Below, piece after piece: positions 1-10,544 of a stretch of DNA of 64,000 nucleotides. The stretch is taken from NCBI GenBank assembly GCA_963556195.1, contig OY744531.1, forward strand, positions 103,708,142-103,772,141. The letters run 5' to 3'. The notes below the pieces were generated by a model, which saw only the letters and a program-made list of their open reading frames with translations, was not told the origin of the DNA and ran no database searches. The DNA is from Sepiola atlantica (lineage: Eukaryota > Mollusca > Cephalopoda > Sepiida > Sepiolidae). The translations under genes were made by a program, and so were the position numbers. How positions within the stretch are numbered: position 1 is the first letter of the stretch; each line of letters starts with the position of its first letter.

Positions 1-189
1 AGTGTTTATATAAACATTACGAATTACTTACATGTCGCTGGGTGTCTAAAATCAGTCGAGTTTTAATCAAGGCTTGAAGCGCTAGCACAAAGAAGATAGT
101 ATGCAGCCCCGTTTAGAAAGGGCATTGCTTTATTGTTCGAGGAGATCATCATGTTACGTTTGACGCATCAAGCTGAAATACATTCTTTG

Positions 190-275
190 TCAGTAGATTC
201 TTTGGAGTTTGAATTACTTTCTAGACACCGTCCTCAAGTGTCTTCTGTCTCTCTGTACAAGAGTGTCGTTCAAAC
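190..275 (-). repeat. Fragment of the 42.7/43.7-kb dispersed repeat
   Basis: The stretch encoding FELLSRHRPQVSSVSLYK resembles the reverse complement of 43,140-43,240, which reads FELFTRHHSRVSSVSLYE. This is an inverted, partial copy of the unit that occurs twice around 42.7-44.2 kb. I do not recognise a protein family. The similarity is by eye and short. Confidence 0.4.
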
Positions 276-288
276 TAAGTGTGTGTTT

Positions 289-291
<3 letters not shown>

Positions 292-337
<46 letters not shown>
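292..337. repeat. (TA)n microsatellite
   Basis: Uninterrupted TA dinucleotides, lying just before the inverted-repeat arm of the Penelope-like element. Confidence 0.95.
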
Positions 338-341
<4 letters not shown>

Positions 342-437
342 TAAGTTCAAATATTAACTAAATGAACAAAACCATTACTTTTCAAAAGTGCTCAATATAT
401 ATTAGAGCTTTTATATTAAAATAAATATAGTTGGACT

Positions 438-481
438 ATCCGACAATCGTTTCAGAACCTGCTCGGCTCTTCTTCAGGGAT
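438..481 (-). ncRNA. Hammerhead ribozyme motif, type I (complete core)
   Basis: Read on the minus strand, the parts fall in hammerhead order. Stem I is ATCC/GGAT. The core CTGAAGA follows (CUGANGA consensus), then stem II AGAGCC/GGTTCT with a 5-nt loop, GAAA, a 2-bp stem III AC/GT with loop GATT, and cleavage triplet GTC directly before the 3' strand of stem I. No core position is missing. Short stem III is known for hammerheads of Penelope-like elements. It is one arm of an inverted repeat whose other arm (1,102-1,145) is decayed. Self-cleavage is inferred from the fold only. Confidence 0.7.
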
Positions 482-499
482 GTACTTCATATCACGATA

Positions 500-1160
500 A
501 TCGGAATAGAACTACAAATAAGACAAATAGAAAACGAAAAATTATTTGGTATACACCTCCGTTTAATTAACTAGTTAAATCAAAGATTGGAGATATGTTT
601 CTTAACTTGTTAAATAAGCATTTCCCAATTAATAACCCATTGCATAAAATCTTTAACAAAAACACAATTAAACTAAGTTATAATTGTACTAATAATTTAG
701 AAAAAATAATCAAACGTCACAATAGACAAATACTAAAGGATAATGATACAAACAATGTAAGTAGCATACAAGATAATGAATGTAATTGTAGAAATAAAAG
801 TGCGTGCCCGTTACAAGAAAAATGTTTAATGAAAAATGTAGTATATCTAAGTACAGTTTTCCCAGAGAATGATCCTAATTTGAAAAAATTCTACATAGGG
901 GGTACTAGTACTGACTTTAAGGATAGGTATAGAAACCATAAATGCTCATTTAATAACATAGATACTGATAGAAAAAAATGGCATAGTTCCTGTAATGAAA
1001 TGGAGTATTTTAAAAAAGACACCAGTACCTACACTAAATAACCCTACTTGTTTTCTGTGTCTAAATGGAAAACTGGCTATAGTTCTGTTTCCTAAAAGTA
1101 CATCCCTAAAGAAGGCCGAGCAGGTTCTAAAACGATTGTCAGATACTCCAACTATGTTTA
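500..1160 (+). pseudogene. Penelope-like retroelement, GIY-YIG endonuclease end (broken)
   Basis: This is the C-terminal end of a Penelope-like element polyprotein (reverse transcriptase plus GIY-YIG nuclease). The segment before the in-frame stop at 568-570 reads KRKIIWYTPPFN. The open stretch from 595 continues with LLNKHFPINNPLHKIFNKNT, a typical PLE linker. Counting from the Met at 595, the cysteine motif CNCR...CPL...C is at residues 63-77, VVY at 82-84, YIG at 100-102, and arginines at 111/113. The frame is lost near 985-995 and resumes one frame over (MKWSILKKTPVPTLNNP...CFLCLNGKLAIV). No reverse transcriptase domain is present, so this is a 5'-truncated, inactive copy ending at a (TA)n tract. 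Confidence 0.8.
1102..1145 (+). ncRNA. Decayed hammerhead copy (right arm)
   Basis: This matches the intact copy at 438-481 but reads CTAAAGA instead of CTGAAGA and AAAA instead of GAAA. Two nearly invariant guanines (G5 and G12 in hammerhead numbering) are therefore lost. The 3' strand of stem I is also altered (AGAT). It is expected to be inactive. Confidence 0.65.
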
Positions 1161-1166
<6 letters not shown>

Positions 1167-1239
<73 letters not shown>

Positions 1240-1330
1240 CTTGTATATGATTGTGTGTGTGTGGTGATGTGTGTATGTATGTATGTACATAGGATGTGTA
1301 CGTATTTATTCTTGCCTATGTATGCGTGTG
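1167..1330. repeat. (TA)n then TG/TGTA-rich tract
   Basis: TA repeats run to about 1,235 and grade into TGTG/GTATGT repeats. They abut the right end of the PLE remnant. Confidence 0.9.
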
Positions 1331-1838
1331 AGTGAGATTGTGTCAGAATTGACTTTAGGTTCGTTCCTTCCACCCACAAAATACATTTATCGCTAGTCAG
1401 TAGGTGTCATAAAACAATGATGAGGATTAATACTGTTAATTTTTGACACGACCCGATTCCTTTGAAAAACAAGACCCCCCTCCTCCCTACCCTTCGGTGT
1501 CCGTAGTAAATTAAATTATGTAATCCCCCCCCCCAAGTTAGACTTAAGAATAAGATATGCTTCAATTTCCCCCTCCCTCTAAATATGTATTCGATGGTTG
1601 TTACCACCTCTCTCTCTCCAATTTTATTTGAATTGTCGAGTGTGAATTTAATTTTTTTTTTCAGTTTCAAAAAAAGTAATCGTCTGGATCGGATGCTTGA
1701 AAAAAACACAAGGTTGAAATAAATTATTGCATCGATGATTATGTAATTTCGCGTTATCATTTTTCATTTTATTCTTGCTATGTTTATCACATTGAGCTCT
1801 CATACCCGGATTTCCTCCTGGAATTATTTCATTATAAC

Positions 1839-1841
<3 letters not shown>
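1331..1841. other. No gene recognised
   Basis: Unique-looking sequence with short C and T homopolymer runs near 1,470-1,535 and 1,650-1,680. No coding or RNA signal that I can support. Confidence 0.5.

Positions 1842-1891
<50 letters not shown>
1842..1891. repeat. (TA)n microsatellite
   Basis: Pure TA run. Confidence 0.95.
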
Positions 1892-1895
<4 letters not shown>

Positions 1896-1974
1896 GGCAT
1901 AAATCAGCATTCTATCACGTCATTGCAAACTACGAGTGTCTAACCCTAACCCTAGCTTATATATATGTATATGT

Positions 1975-2176
1975 ATAAGTCAGATTCATTTTATATTCCA
2001 ATAACAATGTTTTTATATTATTATTTTTATTTTTTCATATTTCCAAAAAACATAACATTTGTATGAGATATATTTTTTACGGTCCGTATCATTTGTCTTG
2101 TGCCAAACAACATTTTTATGTCAATATCGTCTCTGCAACATTACAAAATCATCAGAAAAAATACACAAAGAGTAAA

Positions 2177-2180
<4 letters not shown>
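1975..2180 (-). repeat. Single-arm copy of the 26.6-kb hammerhead-like inverted repeat
   Basis: Similar over about 200 bp to both arms of 26,597-26,990 (shared ACGGTCCGT, CCAAACAACAT, CGTCTCTGCAACA). On the minus strand a CTGATGA (2,149-2,155) is followed by a long potential stem II and then GATAC in place of GAAAC, so the core is damaged. A (TA)n run follows at 2,180-2,213. Confidence 0.65.

Positions 2181-2213
<33 letters not shown>
2180..2213. repeat. (TA)n microsatellite
   Basis: TA run between the hammerhead-like repeat and the 5S-derived SINE. Confidence 0.95.
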
Positions 2214-2218
<5 letters not shown>

Positions 2219-2227
2219 ACTCTCCGT

Positions 2228-2497
2228 CGATTTTTCGACGTATGAGTGGCCCACCAGGGGCTGCCCGCGCGTGAATTTTTAATTGCAAGGGTTGCGCAAT
2301 CGCCAACAACCGCTCTCCTGAGTCGGCATTGCTTGATTCCAATGGCAAGTAGTAATACAAAACGACTGAAAACAATGCCGAGATAAGCAGAGAGCACATA
2401 CAGCACCTGGTATTCCCAAATAGTCACCCATTTAGTACTGGCCAGGCTCAACGCCGCTTAACTTCGGTGATCTAACGGGAACCGGTGTGTCAACGTC
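2228..2497 (-). mobile_element. 5S rRNA-derived SINE
   Basis: On the minus strand the first ~100 bp (2,497 down to 2,398) follow the 5S rRNA order: CCGTTAGATCACCGAAGTTA, AGCGGCGTTGAGCCTGG, AGTACT, ATGGGTGAC, TTGGGAATACCAGGTGCTGT. This covers the internal pol III promoter region. A ~170-bp non-5S body follows, ending in TTGGCGATTGCGCAACCC and a GC-rich tail. A second diverged copy at 55,945-56,205 shares both head and body, which shows a dispersed family rather than a stray 5S pseudogene. The layout corresponds to 5S-headed SINEs (SINE3 type). Confidence 0.75.
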
Positions 2498-2838
2498 ATT
2501 GTGTCGTATATATGCATATATATATTGACTTGTTATTTATATACACTATATATATATATAGACTTATTATTGACATAGCACTTATGTGTATGTGTGAATT
2601 GATATAAAATATAGTCATCTATAGAGAGAGAGCTTCAAGTACATCAATTTAAATCTATACATATGTTAAAAAAGTTTATGTACTTGAAGTTCTTGGTTTA
2701 TCTTTTACAAAGTATTCATATTTAATAAACAACTTTTTATGATTTCACATTACAAGGGGACGTAATTACAATAATATATCTCCTTTGAAGAAGACACATC
2801 TTTTAATGATATATCTATATGCATACATCAAAGACTAA

Positions 2839-2840
2839 TA

Positions 2841-2910
<70 letters not shown>

Positions 2911-2998
2911 CTGTGTGTGTGTACATATATATATATGTATTTACATATAAATGTATAATATTAATATATATAAATATATATATATAAATATATATATT

Positions 2999-3053
<55 letters not shown>

Positions 3054-3080
3054 CTTTATATATATAAATGTACGTATATG
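2839..3080. repeat. (CA)n(TA)n(TG)n and TA-rich block
   Basis: A CA-TA-TG compound microsatellite (2,839-2,922) is followed by TATATTTA-type repeats to about 3,080. Confidence 0.9.
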
Positions 3081-3275
3081 TGCCAATATGTATACGTATA
3101 TCATTCTCCAGAAATCGTCGAAATTCAATTTGGCATCGCACCAAATCGAGATTATTGATGCTTTGATAAAAATTCAATCACGCAAATATACACCCATCGA
3201 CATACACATAATCACACGCAAAAATATGCAAACTATCACAAGTACAGACACATGCAACAAGAACATAAATCACAC

Positions 3276-3424
<149 letters not shown>

Positions 3425-3429
3425 TCAGA

Positions 3430-4280
3430 ATGCGCAGCAAAATATATACTAATTTCCTGCCGACGATAAACTGTCAATTCATCTTCCTTTTTTTCTCTTT
3501 TTCTTCGTATTTTCCTCTTTTCCCTCAGCTCGTGACTCAAAATGTATATTTTGCAAATATGTTATTGATACTATATTTATTCACTCTACTTATAAGATAA
3601 TGTTATATTTATGATATTCAATTGCTTCCGTTGTAATAAATAATTTGATTACCAAATGATATTTTCCTACGAATTTTGTAGTTTAGTTACTGGGTAAAAC
3701 ATTTGGGAAATTCTTACTGAGTTTATACAACATTTTCAATTTATATAACGAAGTAAAGTCGATATCTCCCGTTTAGATAAAAACATTTTAACTATGTTAA
3801 CACAACCTTTAACTATGCTCACGCTTTATGTCGAATCTTGACGTGTGATTACGGAAATATGCACCTTATGCGTTCGCTTTAAGTAATTTCTACATTTTTT
3901 CCGATTCGCCTGATTCTCCTAAAATAGTCAGACATACAGGAAGTCGGAGTAACTTTTACTCACACGCAAAAATCTACTGCCACCACCACCACACCCTTAC
4001 ACCTGGAAATAATCTTCATAGGGTAGATTTTTTTATACCGTTCGTCATTATTTAATTTCCTAATTTCTTGCTATTATATTATACTTTTACTAAATACGGG
4101 TAACTCTATACAACCTGCGTTATCTGCTTTCACGGTGTTGGGAATTGGCTATAATCCTATTCGGTTAATCCAGAATAGGATTGACGAACACTACACAAAC
4201 AGCTATTGAAATTTAAACATGGCGTCTTATATAATTCCATTCAGTAATATCAATCATTACAACGAACTCTGCTGTTTTTT
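3430..4280. other. No gene recognised; one strong hairpin
   Basis: No coding signal. A perfect 10-bp inverted repeat, AATCCTATTC and GAATAGGATT, lies near 4,150-4,185 with a ~10-nt loop. It resembles neither a tRNA nor a hammerhead. Confidence 0.5.
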
Positions 4281-4284
4281 TAGT

Positions 4285-4430
4285 ACACGAGGTTAGACAC
4301 AAGGTCAAGTCTATATACTCCGGCAGGGGAGCCTCGTGCGATTAGCTATAAACTAACCCAAAGAAGGTAAAGCCTGGGAGAGTTACACCTCTAGGACTTA
4401 ACAGAAACATACCTCAGGCTGACAGGAACA
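4285..4430 (-). mobile_element. Old, diverged U2-headed SINE fragment
   Basis: The order ACACAAGGTC, GCAGGGGAGCCTC, ATAAACTAACCCAAAG, AAAGCCTGGGAG and ACCTCTAGGACT follows the body of the SINE copies at 9.2, 46.8 and 51.8 kb with many substitutions. The U2-like head is not recognisable here. Confidence 0.55.
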
Positions 4431-4451
4431 CAGTCGCTGTTAAACTTTCCC

Positions 4452-5430
4452 TTAAACTTACCACTAACCCTAAGTCCGTGTGGCATAAAAACAACCTCCG
4501 ATAGAAATGAATACAAATAATTCGCAAAAATAAAAAATAAAAATTGTTAAATACTGTGCATGCATATAATTTTATCTACAAATTTCATAAAACAAATTAT
4601 TACAAACATAAATTGTTTTACAGCAAATACACTCGGAATATTAGTTAAAAAACAATTCTTTGCTTTACCTATCTATTTGTGACCTATTGGAGTTAAAACA
4701 ATTAATATTTACTAGAAGTTATCAGCCTTTTAAAAGCACTGTTAGATATGTTTATCTGTTTCTGTCAAAACATATTGTCCATTAAACCTAGCATTAACCC
4801 TAAGTTCGCGTGGCAAAAAAACAACCTACAATAAAAATGAAAACAAAAAAATCACAAAATAAACAAAAAACGTTGTCAAATACTCTGCATTAATACAATT
4901 TTATGCACACATTTTATAAAAAAAATTAGTATTATTGACATAAATTGTTTCGAGCAAATTCACTTGAGATATTAGTAAAAAGCAATGCTTTGTTTTATCT
5001 ATCTCTTTGTGAGCTATTTACGTTAAAACAATTACGTTAAAACATTTACGTTAAAACAATTACGTTAAAACATTTGCGTTAAAACAATTACGTTAAAACA
5101 ATTACGTTAAAACATTTACGTTAACACAATTACGTTAAAACATTTACGTTAAAACAATTACGTTAAAACAAGTAATCAGCTTAAAAAACAACAACAACAT
5201 CGTTTTATGTTTTTCTTACAAAAGCAAAAAAAATCAACGTCCATTAAAAATCCAAGACAAATTATTTGCTAAATAATCTTTATTAATACAATTTTCTATA
5301 CAAATTTCATGAAACACATTTTTATTACTGACAGTGATTGTTTGAAAGCAAATACGCTTGGGATATTCGTCAAACAAAGTTTGTTTTCTTTGCCTATCAC
5401 TTGTGACATATTTACTTAAAAACAATTAAA
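4452..5430. repeat. Three tandem diverged copies of a ~330-bp unit
   Basis: Copies start near 4,452, 4,782 and 5,228. Shared landmarks are AACCCTAAGT..GTGG, ACAACCT, TACAATTTTAT, AAATTGTTT, the TTTG..TTTACCTATC block and TTGTGA..TATT. The third copy is truncated at its start. A 14-bp minisatellite has expanded between copies two and three. No protein is apparent. Confidence 0.7.
5023..5172. repeat. 14-bp minisatellite
   Basis: About ten units of ACGTTAAAACAATT or ACGTTAAAACATTT. The unit matches the end of the preceding ~330-bp repeat, so it appears to have grown locally from that sequence. Confidence 0.9.
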
Positions 5431-6060
5431 ACACATCCTCGAGTGGCCTTTGACCCTTGATAAGCTGTGACTCATTAGTACAGAAATATATTTATCTACA
5501 TGATACATAAATATATTCTAGTTCCATTAAACATTCCTATTTATTATTAAATTTCAGAGACTTTAGAATCCAGACAAAACTTATGCGATGACCCAATGGA
5601 TAAGTATAAATTTAAAACTTGACGTCGAGGTTCGTGATTAATTTAATAAAAACGTCCCGAAATATCGTATTGATTATTCTGAGTTAAAATCATATAGGAT
5701 CTACTCTGTTCAATGACAAGCTCGGGTACAAGATCAAGGTGTAGTATCTGTCATGTTCTCAGTAAGTGAAGGGGAAATCTTTCTAGACTAAGGCAATGTT
5801 TATTTTCGTCCTAATCCAGAGTGTCCATTTTTGGAGAGCTTTATTATCCCTACATTAAAAATCGACCACGTGTCCAACGCTGCCCTCCCGAGGAAGCAAG
5901 TAAATAAGTGTAGGCTTCTGATGTAATGTTGGCAATTTTATTAAGGGACACTTTTCCCCAGCTATTTGTGGAGTGGTAGAAACACCTCCTCACGAACTGA
6001 ATGGACTAGTCTCAAAGACTATAAATATAAGTACATATTGTATTATAATGCATTCTATGT
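5431..6060. other. No gene recognised
   Basis: AT-rich sequence without a supported feature. Confidence 0.5.
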
Positions 6061-6089
6061 CTCGACATAAAGTTACCAATGTAGGATAC

Positions 6090-6270
6090 GTCTTCGACGA
6101 TCAGCCCGGAAGAAGGCGGGCCGTTGTGGCATCTTCTGGTCCTGCTCTGTCGGGCTGAGATATTTGTTCCGGTGGTTTATTCTTCCAGGTTCACCTTCTC
6201 TCTTTGAGAAGAGGGTTAGTGTTGCATTACCCGTTCTTTCGGGGTACCCGGTAAGATCCAACAAGAATGA
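6090..6270 (+). mobile_element. Possible very old U2-headed SINE body
   Basis: Weak similarity in the order of landmarks (TTCTGG, TTCCAGGTTCACCTTC, CTCTTTGAGAAGAGGG, TTTCGGGGTACCC) to the body of the 49.5-kb SINE. Too diverged to be sure. Confidence 0.25.
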
Positions 6271-6569
6271 CAAAGAACCGAACGTATATGCAAAAAGTTT
6301 GGTTTTCTTTATTTCCCATCACCGGATGATTTACGCCGGCTACGCACACACATATAAAAAAAGTGTTTTGACATACTTTTGTCTCATGAAAGTCTTTTTC
6401 TTGCTGAGGTCACAGACTTGGTTTCCGCTAGAAACTCTTTCATATATGAATCCGATTGGAAAGCAATTTGCTCTGCATTGTCTATCCGAGCGTGAACTGA
6501 AGCAATTGTTCTACAAGCACTTCCAATTGTCTGTTTGATTAAGTACAAGTCAGGTAATGCCTACACTGT

Positions 6570-6660
6570 ACCAACTTGCTTATCAGTCGCATTTTTAGTC
6601 AGGGGATTCCTACACACAACCAACTTGCTTATCAGTCGCATTTTTAGTCAGGGGACGTGA
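6570..6660. repeat. Short direct duplication
   Basis: CCAACTTGCTTATCAGTCGC followed by ATTTTTAGTCAGGGGA occurs twice, about 42 bp apart. It is a small local tandem duplication. Confidence 0.85.
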
Positions 6661-6689
6661 AAGCCTAACAGCAAGACGGGCTTGAGTAT

Positions 6690-7085
6690 CATAGCTAATA
6701 AAGCTTCATCGGTGCCATAAACATCGGTAAACTCTTATTCTTCCGGTACTTCGATACTCCGATCACCAAGTGCTCCGGCACTTTGCGTTTCTGAAACCGC
6801 CGCCTTTCAAGGCTCGCTTGCACTGCGGAACCATCTCGCTTTCTTTCTTTCTTTCTTTCTCGACGTCCCACCCACAATGGACTCGTCCACGATTCATTTT
6901 TGCCACTCTTCATTATCTTACATTAGCTTATAGTTAGTCGACTGAAGCGCCCCTACAAGGGAATGTCGAAGAGGCTGCTAAAGCATTTTACGGGGGTCGG
7001 AGTTCGCTACCCTTTTGTGCGCTGGCCTACCATCCCCACCTTCCGGCCTTGTGCCCCATCTTCCCACGGTGGGAGGGAAGTAAAT
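6690..7085 (+). mobile_element. Diverged SINE 3' body, possible
   Basis: CTGAAGCGCCCCTACAAGGGAATG followed by GAGGCTGCTAAAGCA at about 6,940-6,990 parallels the SINE motif around the CCTACCGGGGAATG hairpin and the CTGCCCAGGCAA block. The upstream part (6,690-6,930) is not clearly related and includes a (CTTT)n run at 6,837-6,860. Confidence 0.4.
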
Positions 7086-7089
7086 ACTT

Positions 7090-7449
7090 TCTATGTCAAA
7101 AAGATATAATCGATTGATGATATTGTCTTCAGTGTATATTCATTCTTTCTACTTTCGACTACGAATAACGATATATAGTAACAAAGTAATTCATGTTCAA
7201 ATAACGGTATACACTTAATATTTGACAATGAGTTTAATTGTGTTTAACTATTAAATGGCACTAAAGTGGTTGATTATTCTAGCCAAACATTCAAACTAAA
7301 CAAACGTGACAAACGTCTTCAGGTTATGTCAACGATATCAATTCATAAAATACCCCAAAGAGACGACTGTCAATTTTTATTGCAAAAATAAATTGATCAG
7401 AAGCGACACACAATGATTGTTCTATGTTACCACAAATACATTTTAATAG
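7090..7449. other. No gene recognised
   Basis: AT-rich sequence without a supported feature. Confidence 0.5.
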
Positions 7450-7450
7450 T

Positions 7451-7503
<53 letters not shown>

Positions 7504-7601
7504 GGTATGTGTGTGTGTGTGTGTGATTGTAGATACTTCTACAGCTTAGTAGATACATATACATATATATAAATACACTGAAATCGATATTATAAAACCC
7601 A

Positions 7602-7650
<49 letters not shown>
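7450..7650. repeat. Two (TA)n tracts with (TG)n
   Basis: TA runs at 7,450-7,493 and 7,602-7,648, with a TG-rich stretch at 7,493-7,525 between them. Confidence 0.95.
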
Positions 7651-7651
<1 letters not shown>

Positions 7652-7674
7652 GAGAGAGAGGGGGAGATATAAAG

Positions 7675-7676
7675 AT

Positions 7677-7751
<75 letters not shown>

Positions 7752-7775
7752 TATAGATAGATAGATATCGGATTG

Positions 7776-7831
<56 letters not shown>

Positions 7832-7873
7832 TTGAGATTGAGAGGGAGAGAGAGAAATAGAGAAGGGGGAGAC

Positions 7874-7908
<35 letters not shown>

Positions 7909-7950
7909 TTGAGAGAGAGGGAGAGAGAGAGAAAGAGAGAAGGGGGAGAC

Positions 7951-8011
<61 letters not shown>

Positions 8012-8132
8012 TTGAGAGAGAGAGGGAGAGAGAAAGAAAGAGAGAAGGGGGAGACATATATAGATAGATATATAGATAGATAGATAGATATTAAGAGAGA
8101 GGGAGAGAGAGAGAAAGAGAGAAGGGGGAGAC

Positions 8133-8176
<44 letters not shown>

Positions 8177-8241
8177 ATAGATATGGAGAGAGAGGGAGAG
8201 AGAGAGAAAGAGAGAAGGGGGAGACATAGATAGATAGATAT

Positions 8242-8282
<41 letters not shown>

Positions 8283-8327
8283 GATTGAGAGAGAGGGAGA
8301 GAGAGAGAGAAAGAGAGAAGGGAAGAC

Positions 8328-8362
<35 letters not shown>

Positions 8363-8404
8363 TGGAGAGAGAGGGAGAGAGAGAGAAAGAGAGAAGGGGG
8401 AGAC

Positions 8405-8461
<57 letters not shown>
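7675..8461. repeat. Compound GATA / GAGAGAAGGGGGAGACA array
   Basis: Runs of GATA alternate with a ~40-bp purine block, roughly GAGAGAGAGGGAGAGAGAG then AAAGAGAGAAGGGGGAGACA, repeated seven to eight times. This is a higher-order minisatellite made of two microsatellites. The long open frames on the minus strand ([15 protein letters not shown]) are artefacts of a period divisible by the short repeat. Confidence 0.95.
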
Positions 8462-8469
8462 CGAACATG

Positions 8470-8985
8470 GTTTAAATAGTGGATTAGAAACAGGATGCCA
8501 GCAAAACATCTGTTCTCATAGATATTTATGAATAGACTGAAATCACTTAACCAGACTTTGCCATACATGGGTAGGCATAAACACAGTGTTCAATATACAA
8601 TTTCGTATTTGTACAAAAGTCTTTAGTTCACTGAATCGAAGAATTCGCAACCGAAACAACTGACCAATGCGAGCAGAGCAATCTTTTTGTATTCAGTCGC
8701 AAAGCTGGAAAACTATTTATTTCTCCATGCGTGCGAAGTTCCATTCATCGAAGCAAAAGAAATATTGCAAGCGAAATTATCACCGCGGAAAGGGTGAACA
8801 TCTCCCACCGTCAAACTAGCAAAGATGAGAATTGTATATTTTCTTTATTACTTTTTTACAACTTATGTACACTTTCCGTAAAAAAATGGCGAAAAAATAT
8901 GATTCGCCCGTGTTCGCATTAAAATTTATAGAAAAATCATAGAATTACGCCAGAAATTTAACTGTTCATACATAAATTACTAGCA
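8470..8985. other. No gene recognised
   Basis: No supported feature between the GATA array and the dispersed repeat at 8,990. Confidence 0.5.
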
Positions 8986-8989
8986 TGAA

Positions 8990-9760
8990 GATTCGACGTT
9001 GCTCGGGATTGAATGACGATCACTGCTATTAACTTTTTCACTATGCTCATAACACCATATTACTTTCCTGGTTTTTACTGGCCCCTTCCTCCCGTTTCGC
9101 CTCCTAATATTTTAAGCTGATATGTAGGAAAACTCTCTGAATTAGTGTTTTATACATTTGGTTTACATTGCATCAAAATCAGATATACGTGTTATTTATC
9201 TACCTCCCACAAGGTAAGATATGACACAAGGTCGGGAAAGTGGGATTTGAAAAGCCAGCGACCGAGAAGGTGAGCACTGTGGCCATTAAAATTTGCCTGG
9301 CCAGCCCCGTCGGCATTCCCCGGTAGGGGCGCTTCAGGCAGTAAGCAATAAACTTACTCCTCATCAAAGAGGGGAGGCAAAGCCTGTGAGGGTGGACCTC
9401 CTAGAACTGCACAGGACAGACCCATAGACCGGCGTAAATCAAGCCCCGAAGGCCAAGAAAATATCGGTCTATGGGGTGCAGTATCTATCGGAACAGATAC
9501 TACACTTTGATCTCGGCCAAAAGACCAGAAACGCCCAGATACGTATTTGAAGTTTTAAGGCGGTTCTGTTTTCGTAGGTCATTTAGATGTGGGATTGCGT
9601 AGATACTCGGAACATAGACGGTGGCGTCGAGATTCGGGACAACTTCCATTGTCGTTCACAAAAAATGTCATACATATAATTTACATTTCATCAAAATAGG
9701 ATGTATTTGAGATTTGTAGGGTTTTAAGCTCTCATGGCCCCTTTAAGGTGCACTGAAAAA
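8990..9760 (+). repeat. Unclassified dispersed repeat, split by a SINE
   Basis: Starts CGACGTTGCTCGGG and contains TTTTTCACTATGCTCATAAC, TTTTACTGGCCCC and, after the SINE, TATTTGAAGTTTTAAGG and GACAACTTCCATTGTCG. Related stretches lie at 10,055-10,240, 10,545-10,850, 29,395-29,570 and 30,165-30,510. No protein is recognisable. The U2-headed SINE at 9,204-9,532 interrupts it. Confidence 0.6.
9204..9532 (-). mobile_element. U2 snRNA-headed SINE, copy 1
   Basis: The minus-strand 5' end (9,532-9,476) matches the start of U2 snRNA: GGTCTTTTGGCCGAGATCAA then GTGTAGTATCTGTTCCGATA. The body carries an inverted repeat TAGACCG/CGGTCTA, a CCTCCCCTCTTT block, the CCTACCGGGGAATGCC hairpin, and a tRNA-like segment with GGCTTTTCAAATCCCAC. 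This copy belongs to the long form that keeps both the inverted-repeat segment and the tRNA-like segment. Confidence 0.8.
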
Positions 9761-10054
9761 TTTGCGTCCTCTCTTCGTCATTGGACAAGCTTTTGTGTGA
9801 TGCAAATGATATATGTTTGCAAATAAAAACACTTTGCTCTTAATTATAGTTTTTATATTAGTTTTTAAAACTACAAAATGATTCGTCTTGCTCTACGGCG
9901 TTCTCTAAATACATCAAGGTCACCGACAGACTTTAATCAGCTGGTTAAAATTTGCAGGTTGTTGTTTTGAGGTTCTGAGTTCAATCCTGAACAGAGGAAA
10001 CAAGACGATTTAGCACGTTACCAGAAAAAATGCCACGAGGCCTGAGAATTGAAT

Positions 10055-10238
10055 GCGAACATTGTACCTCCTAAGAAAAGAAAAGCTTGGCTTAAACACT
10101 TCTAATGAGACTAACTGCTATGTACTTTTTCACTCATAGCATCGCATTACTTTCTTTGTTTTTACTGCCCCCTCTTCCCACCCCCTTCTAATATAGTCGG
10201 TAGAAGCCGACATTTTGGAAAACTCTTTGATTCAGTGT

Positions 10239-10299
<61 letters not shown>

Positions 10300-10502
10300 G
10301 TTGTTTTAATTTCATATTAATGAGATATTACAAGGGAACTAAAAAAGAAGGGAATATAAACGTTTGAACTTGAAGAAGGGAAGGGTTCCCGAAATATTAT
10401 ATCATACGGAGTTTCCACCAGAGCATTTTGATACAGGTATTACATAACAATGTAACATTGTGTTAATAGACAGATATATGTGTGTTTGTGAAAAATGAAT
10501 AA

Positions 10503-10544
<42 letters not shown>

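Larger units (their letters stand above)
415..1172. repeat. Inverted-repeat arms flanking the PLE remnant
   Basis: The arm at 415-490 is the imperfect reverse complement of 1,090-1,172. Shared blocks include CCTGCTCGG and GATGTAC, with about 75 bp matching. The right arm overlaps the end of the nuclease reading frame. PLEs commonly carry terminal pLTR copies in direct or inverted orientation, so the pair probably marks the element ends. Confidence 0.75.

Noticed and set aside
2398..2497. Functional 5S rRNA gene
   Set aside because: Diverged from 5S, with no T-run terminator after it, and it continues into a SINE body.
7427..8568. Long minus-strand reading frames ([15 protein letters not shown])
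   Set aside because: Translations of GATA/GA microsatellites only. Several overlapping frames are equally open.
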